This document shows positions 62,761 to 64,000 of a stretch of DNA of 64,000 nucleotides, piece by piece. Under the pieces are notes generated by a model. It did not search any database. It was not told where the DNA came from and saw only the letters and a program-made list of their open reading frames with translations. Position 1 is the stretch's first letter, and each line of letters begins with the position of its first letter. The stretch covers positions 175,794-239,793 of the forward strand of contig JAHHHU010000005.1 in NCBI GenBank assembly GCA_019359175.1, given 5' to 3'. A program made the position numbers and the translations under genes. Source of the stretch: Phormidium tanganyikae FI6-MK23 (GTDB taxonomy: Bacteria; Cyanobacteriota; Cyanobacteriia; Leptolyngbyales; Leptolyngbyaceae).

Positions 62761-63840
62761 ATGACGCAAATCACGGTTGATTCCACTCAGATGATCATTG
62801 GCGTGGATACGCATAAAGACACTCACGCTGCGGTTGCCATTAATGGCTTAGGCGCACGATTAGGGGATCGCATTGAGCCTGCTGGAGTGGCAGGCTATGA
62901 ACAATTGCTGGATTGGGCAAAGACGTTCGGAGAGATCGTTGCTTTTGGCGTGGAAGGCACTGGGTCGTATGGTAAGGGTCTGACTCAATTCCTACGTCGT
63001 CAAGGACTGAAAGTGATTGAAGTCAGCCGTCCTTGCCGTCGGGTTCAGCAACGGTTGCAAGGCAAGGATGATCTGCTGGATGCAGAAGATGCCGCTCGAC
63101 AAGTATTGGCAGGACTTGCCACGGCAACCCCGAAATCGGATGAAGGGGCAGTGGAAATGATCCGAATTCTCAAAGCGGCACGAGACACCGCCGTCAAAGC
63201 GCAGACTCAAGTGATGGTTGCACTCAAAGCCATGATTGTCACAGCCGATGCAGAGTTACGAGCAGAGTTGGAACCTTTGTCTACGCCTCGGTTGATCAAA
63301 GCTTGTCAACAACTTGAAGTCGGGACACTCGATACGCCGATGGCGACGATGCGTTATGCCCTGTCTGCAATGGCAAACCGGTGGTCACAGCTACATGCGG
63401 AAATTGAAGCGCATACCCAGCACCTGACAAAGCTCACTCAAGCAGCAGCTCCGGAATTGGTCGAAGCGTTTGGCATTGGAACGGATACGGCGGCCGAGAT
63501 GCTGATCACCTTTGGCGAGAATGCCGAGCGCATTCATTCCGAAGCTGCATTCGCCAAGATGTGCGGGGTCTGTCCGATTCCAGCATCCTCCGGCAAGACC
63601 CAGCGGCATCGCCTCAACCGAGGCGGCAACCGTCAAGCGAATGCCGCCCTGTTTCGCGTTGTCATTGTGCGACTGCGATGGCATCAGCCGACCCAGGACT
63701 ATGTCGCACGACGGACGGCACAGGGGCTGTCGAAACGGGAGATCATTCGGTGTCTCAAACGCTATGTAGCGCGGGAGATTTATCACCTGATTCGTAAACC
63801 GCATCCGACTCCTGAAGTGCCTGATTTGATTCGTTCTTAG
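62761..63840 (+). CDS. IS110-family transposase
   Basis: A 359-residue recombinase: N-terminal DEDD domain (IIGVDTHKDTHAAVAINGLG and VEGTGSYGKGLTQFL, then GKDDLLDAEDAARQVL), a coiled linker, and the C-terminal Transposase_20 domain with SEAAFAKMCGVCPIPASSGK followed by RLNRGGNRQANAALF, where the catalytic Ser lies. IS110 elements insert guided by a bridge RNA and leave no target duplication. Length is normal and the frame is whole, so it may be active. Confidence 0.93.
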   Translation: MTQITVDSTQMIIGVDTHKDTHAAVAINGLGARLGDRIEPAGVAGYEQLLDWAKTFGEIVAFGVEGTGSYGKGLTQFLRRQGLKVIEVSRPCRRVQQRLQGKDDLLDAEDAARQVLAGLATATPKSDEGAVEMIRILKAARDTAVKAQTQVMVALKAMIVTADAELRAELEPLSTPRLIKACQQLEVGTLDTPMATMRYALSAMANRWSQLHAEIEAHTQHLTKLTQAAAPELVEAFGIGTDTAAEMLITFGENAERIHSEAAFAKMCGVCPIPASSGKTQRHRLNRGGNRQANAALFRVVIVRLRWHQPTQDYVARRTAQGLSKREIIRCLKRYVAREIYHLIRKPHPTPEVPDLIRS

Positions 63841-63866
63841 AACACAAAAAAGACTTGACATCTATA

Positions 63867-64000
63867 GGAGCATCAGTACCGATCGAACGCCCAAGAAAAA
63901 CCAAAGAGCTTACTACAGTGGCAAAAAGCGAAAACACACGCTGAAAGCGCAAATGGTTGTCAACCAAGCGATCAGACAAATTATCCGCACCGCCTTTGGC
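63867..64000 (+). pseudogene. DDE transposase fragment (IS5-like), frameshifted and cut by the window end
   Basis: Reads GASVPIERP in one frame, then KKNQRAYYSGKKRKHTLKAQ and MVVNQAIRQIIRTAFG in the next. YYSGKKRKHTLKAQ is the catalytic-core signature of IS5-type DDE transposases. The switch falls in CCAAGAAAAACC, so a real frameshift or slippage at the A run. Its 5' part is absent, presumably cut by the IS110 insertion upstream. Confidence 0.65.

Noticed and set aside
1..64000. CRISPR arrays, tRNA or rRNA genes
   Set aside because: No regularly spaced identical repeats with unique spacers and no cloverleaf-like segments were recognised by eye; a tRNA scan could still find one.

Overview
The window is cyanobacterial. 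It is dense in HIP1-type palindromes (GCGATCGC and CGATCG) and carries RbcR, a photosystem II assembly (PAP-type) operon with V4R, ferredoxin, phycobilisome-like and SpkG-like genes, a group 2 sigma factor, an NnrU/Z-ISO protein, an SLH outer-membrane protein and a CyRepA-type replication protein. A filamentous Leptolyngbya-like lineage fits, but that placement is inference.

Layout. 0-4.3 kb: accessory island with a NACHT-HEAT NTPase, a toxin-antitoxin pair, a small partner protein sharing the NACHT tail motif, an antitoxin broken by a stop codon, and a relic of a second NACHT tail. 4.3-30 kb: mostly chromosomal core: glyS; an RND efflux operon whose pump gene is split by one amber codon; CaCA and TMEM175 membrane proteins; a LysR/EamA divergent pair; a CAP-domain protein; a sigma factor; a Bax-inhibitor-1 protein; rbcR divergent from the eight-gene PAP-like operon; NnrU; a thioredoxin; then a collapsed haemagglutinin-CHAT-DUF928 cluster.

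30.56-56.83 kb: a 26.26 kb integrated element inside comM/yifB. The two comM pieces rejoin exactly across a 7-bp core (ATCCAGC on the + strand). The element encodes a large serine recombinase, a CyRepA-type replication protein, ParM/ParR-like partition genes with a repeat array upstream (likely parC), a membrane-anchored P-loop ATPase operon, two Xre-type regulators, a lone phage terminase small subunit, and cargo (HNH nuclease plus J-domain protein; an NdpA-like, a RelA/SpoT-fold and a membrane protein; several secreted proteins).

The main discovery candidate is that the element's own rep gene spans its attachment site. Inserted, the start codon and first 52 codons lie at the right end (56666-56821) and the remaining 1126 codons at the left end (30563-33943), 26 kb away. 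Joining the ends across the core gives one continuous 1178-codon frame. The left part has no in-frame ATG before 31739, beyond the Toprim domain. Recombination at att would thus switch replication off on integration and on again on excision, while breaking or restoring host comM.

57-64 kb: further mobile debris: two copies of an iteron-like repeat (57034 and 60541), a small membrane-peptide family found four times in the window, phage-like small genes, an SLH porin, a truncated integrase, a GNAT acetyltransferase, KptA, and an IS110 transposase next to an older DDE transposase fragment. I recognised no tRNA, rRNA or CRISPR array.
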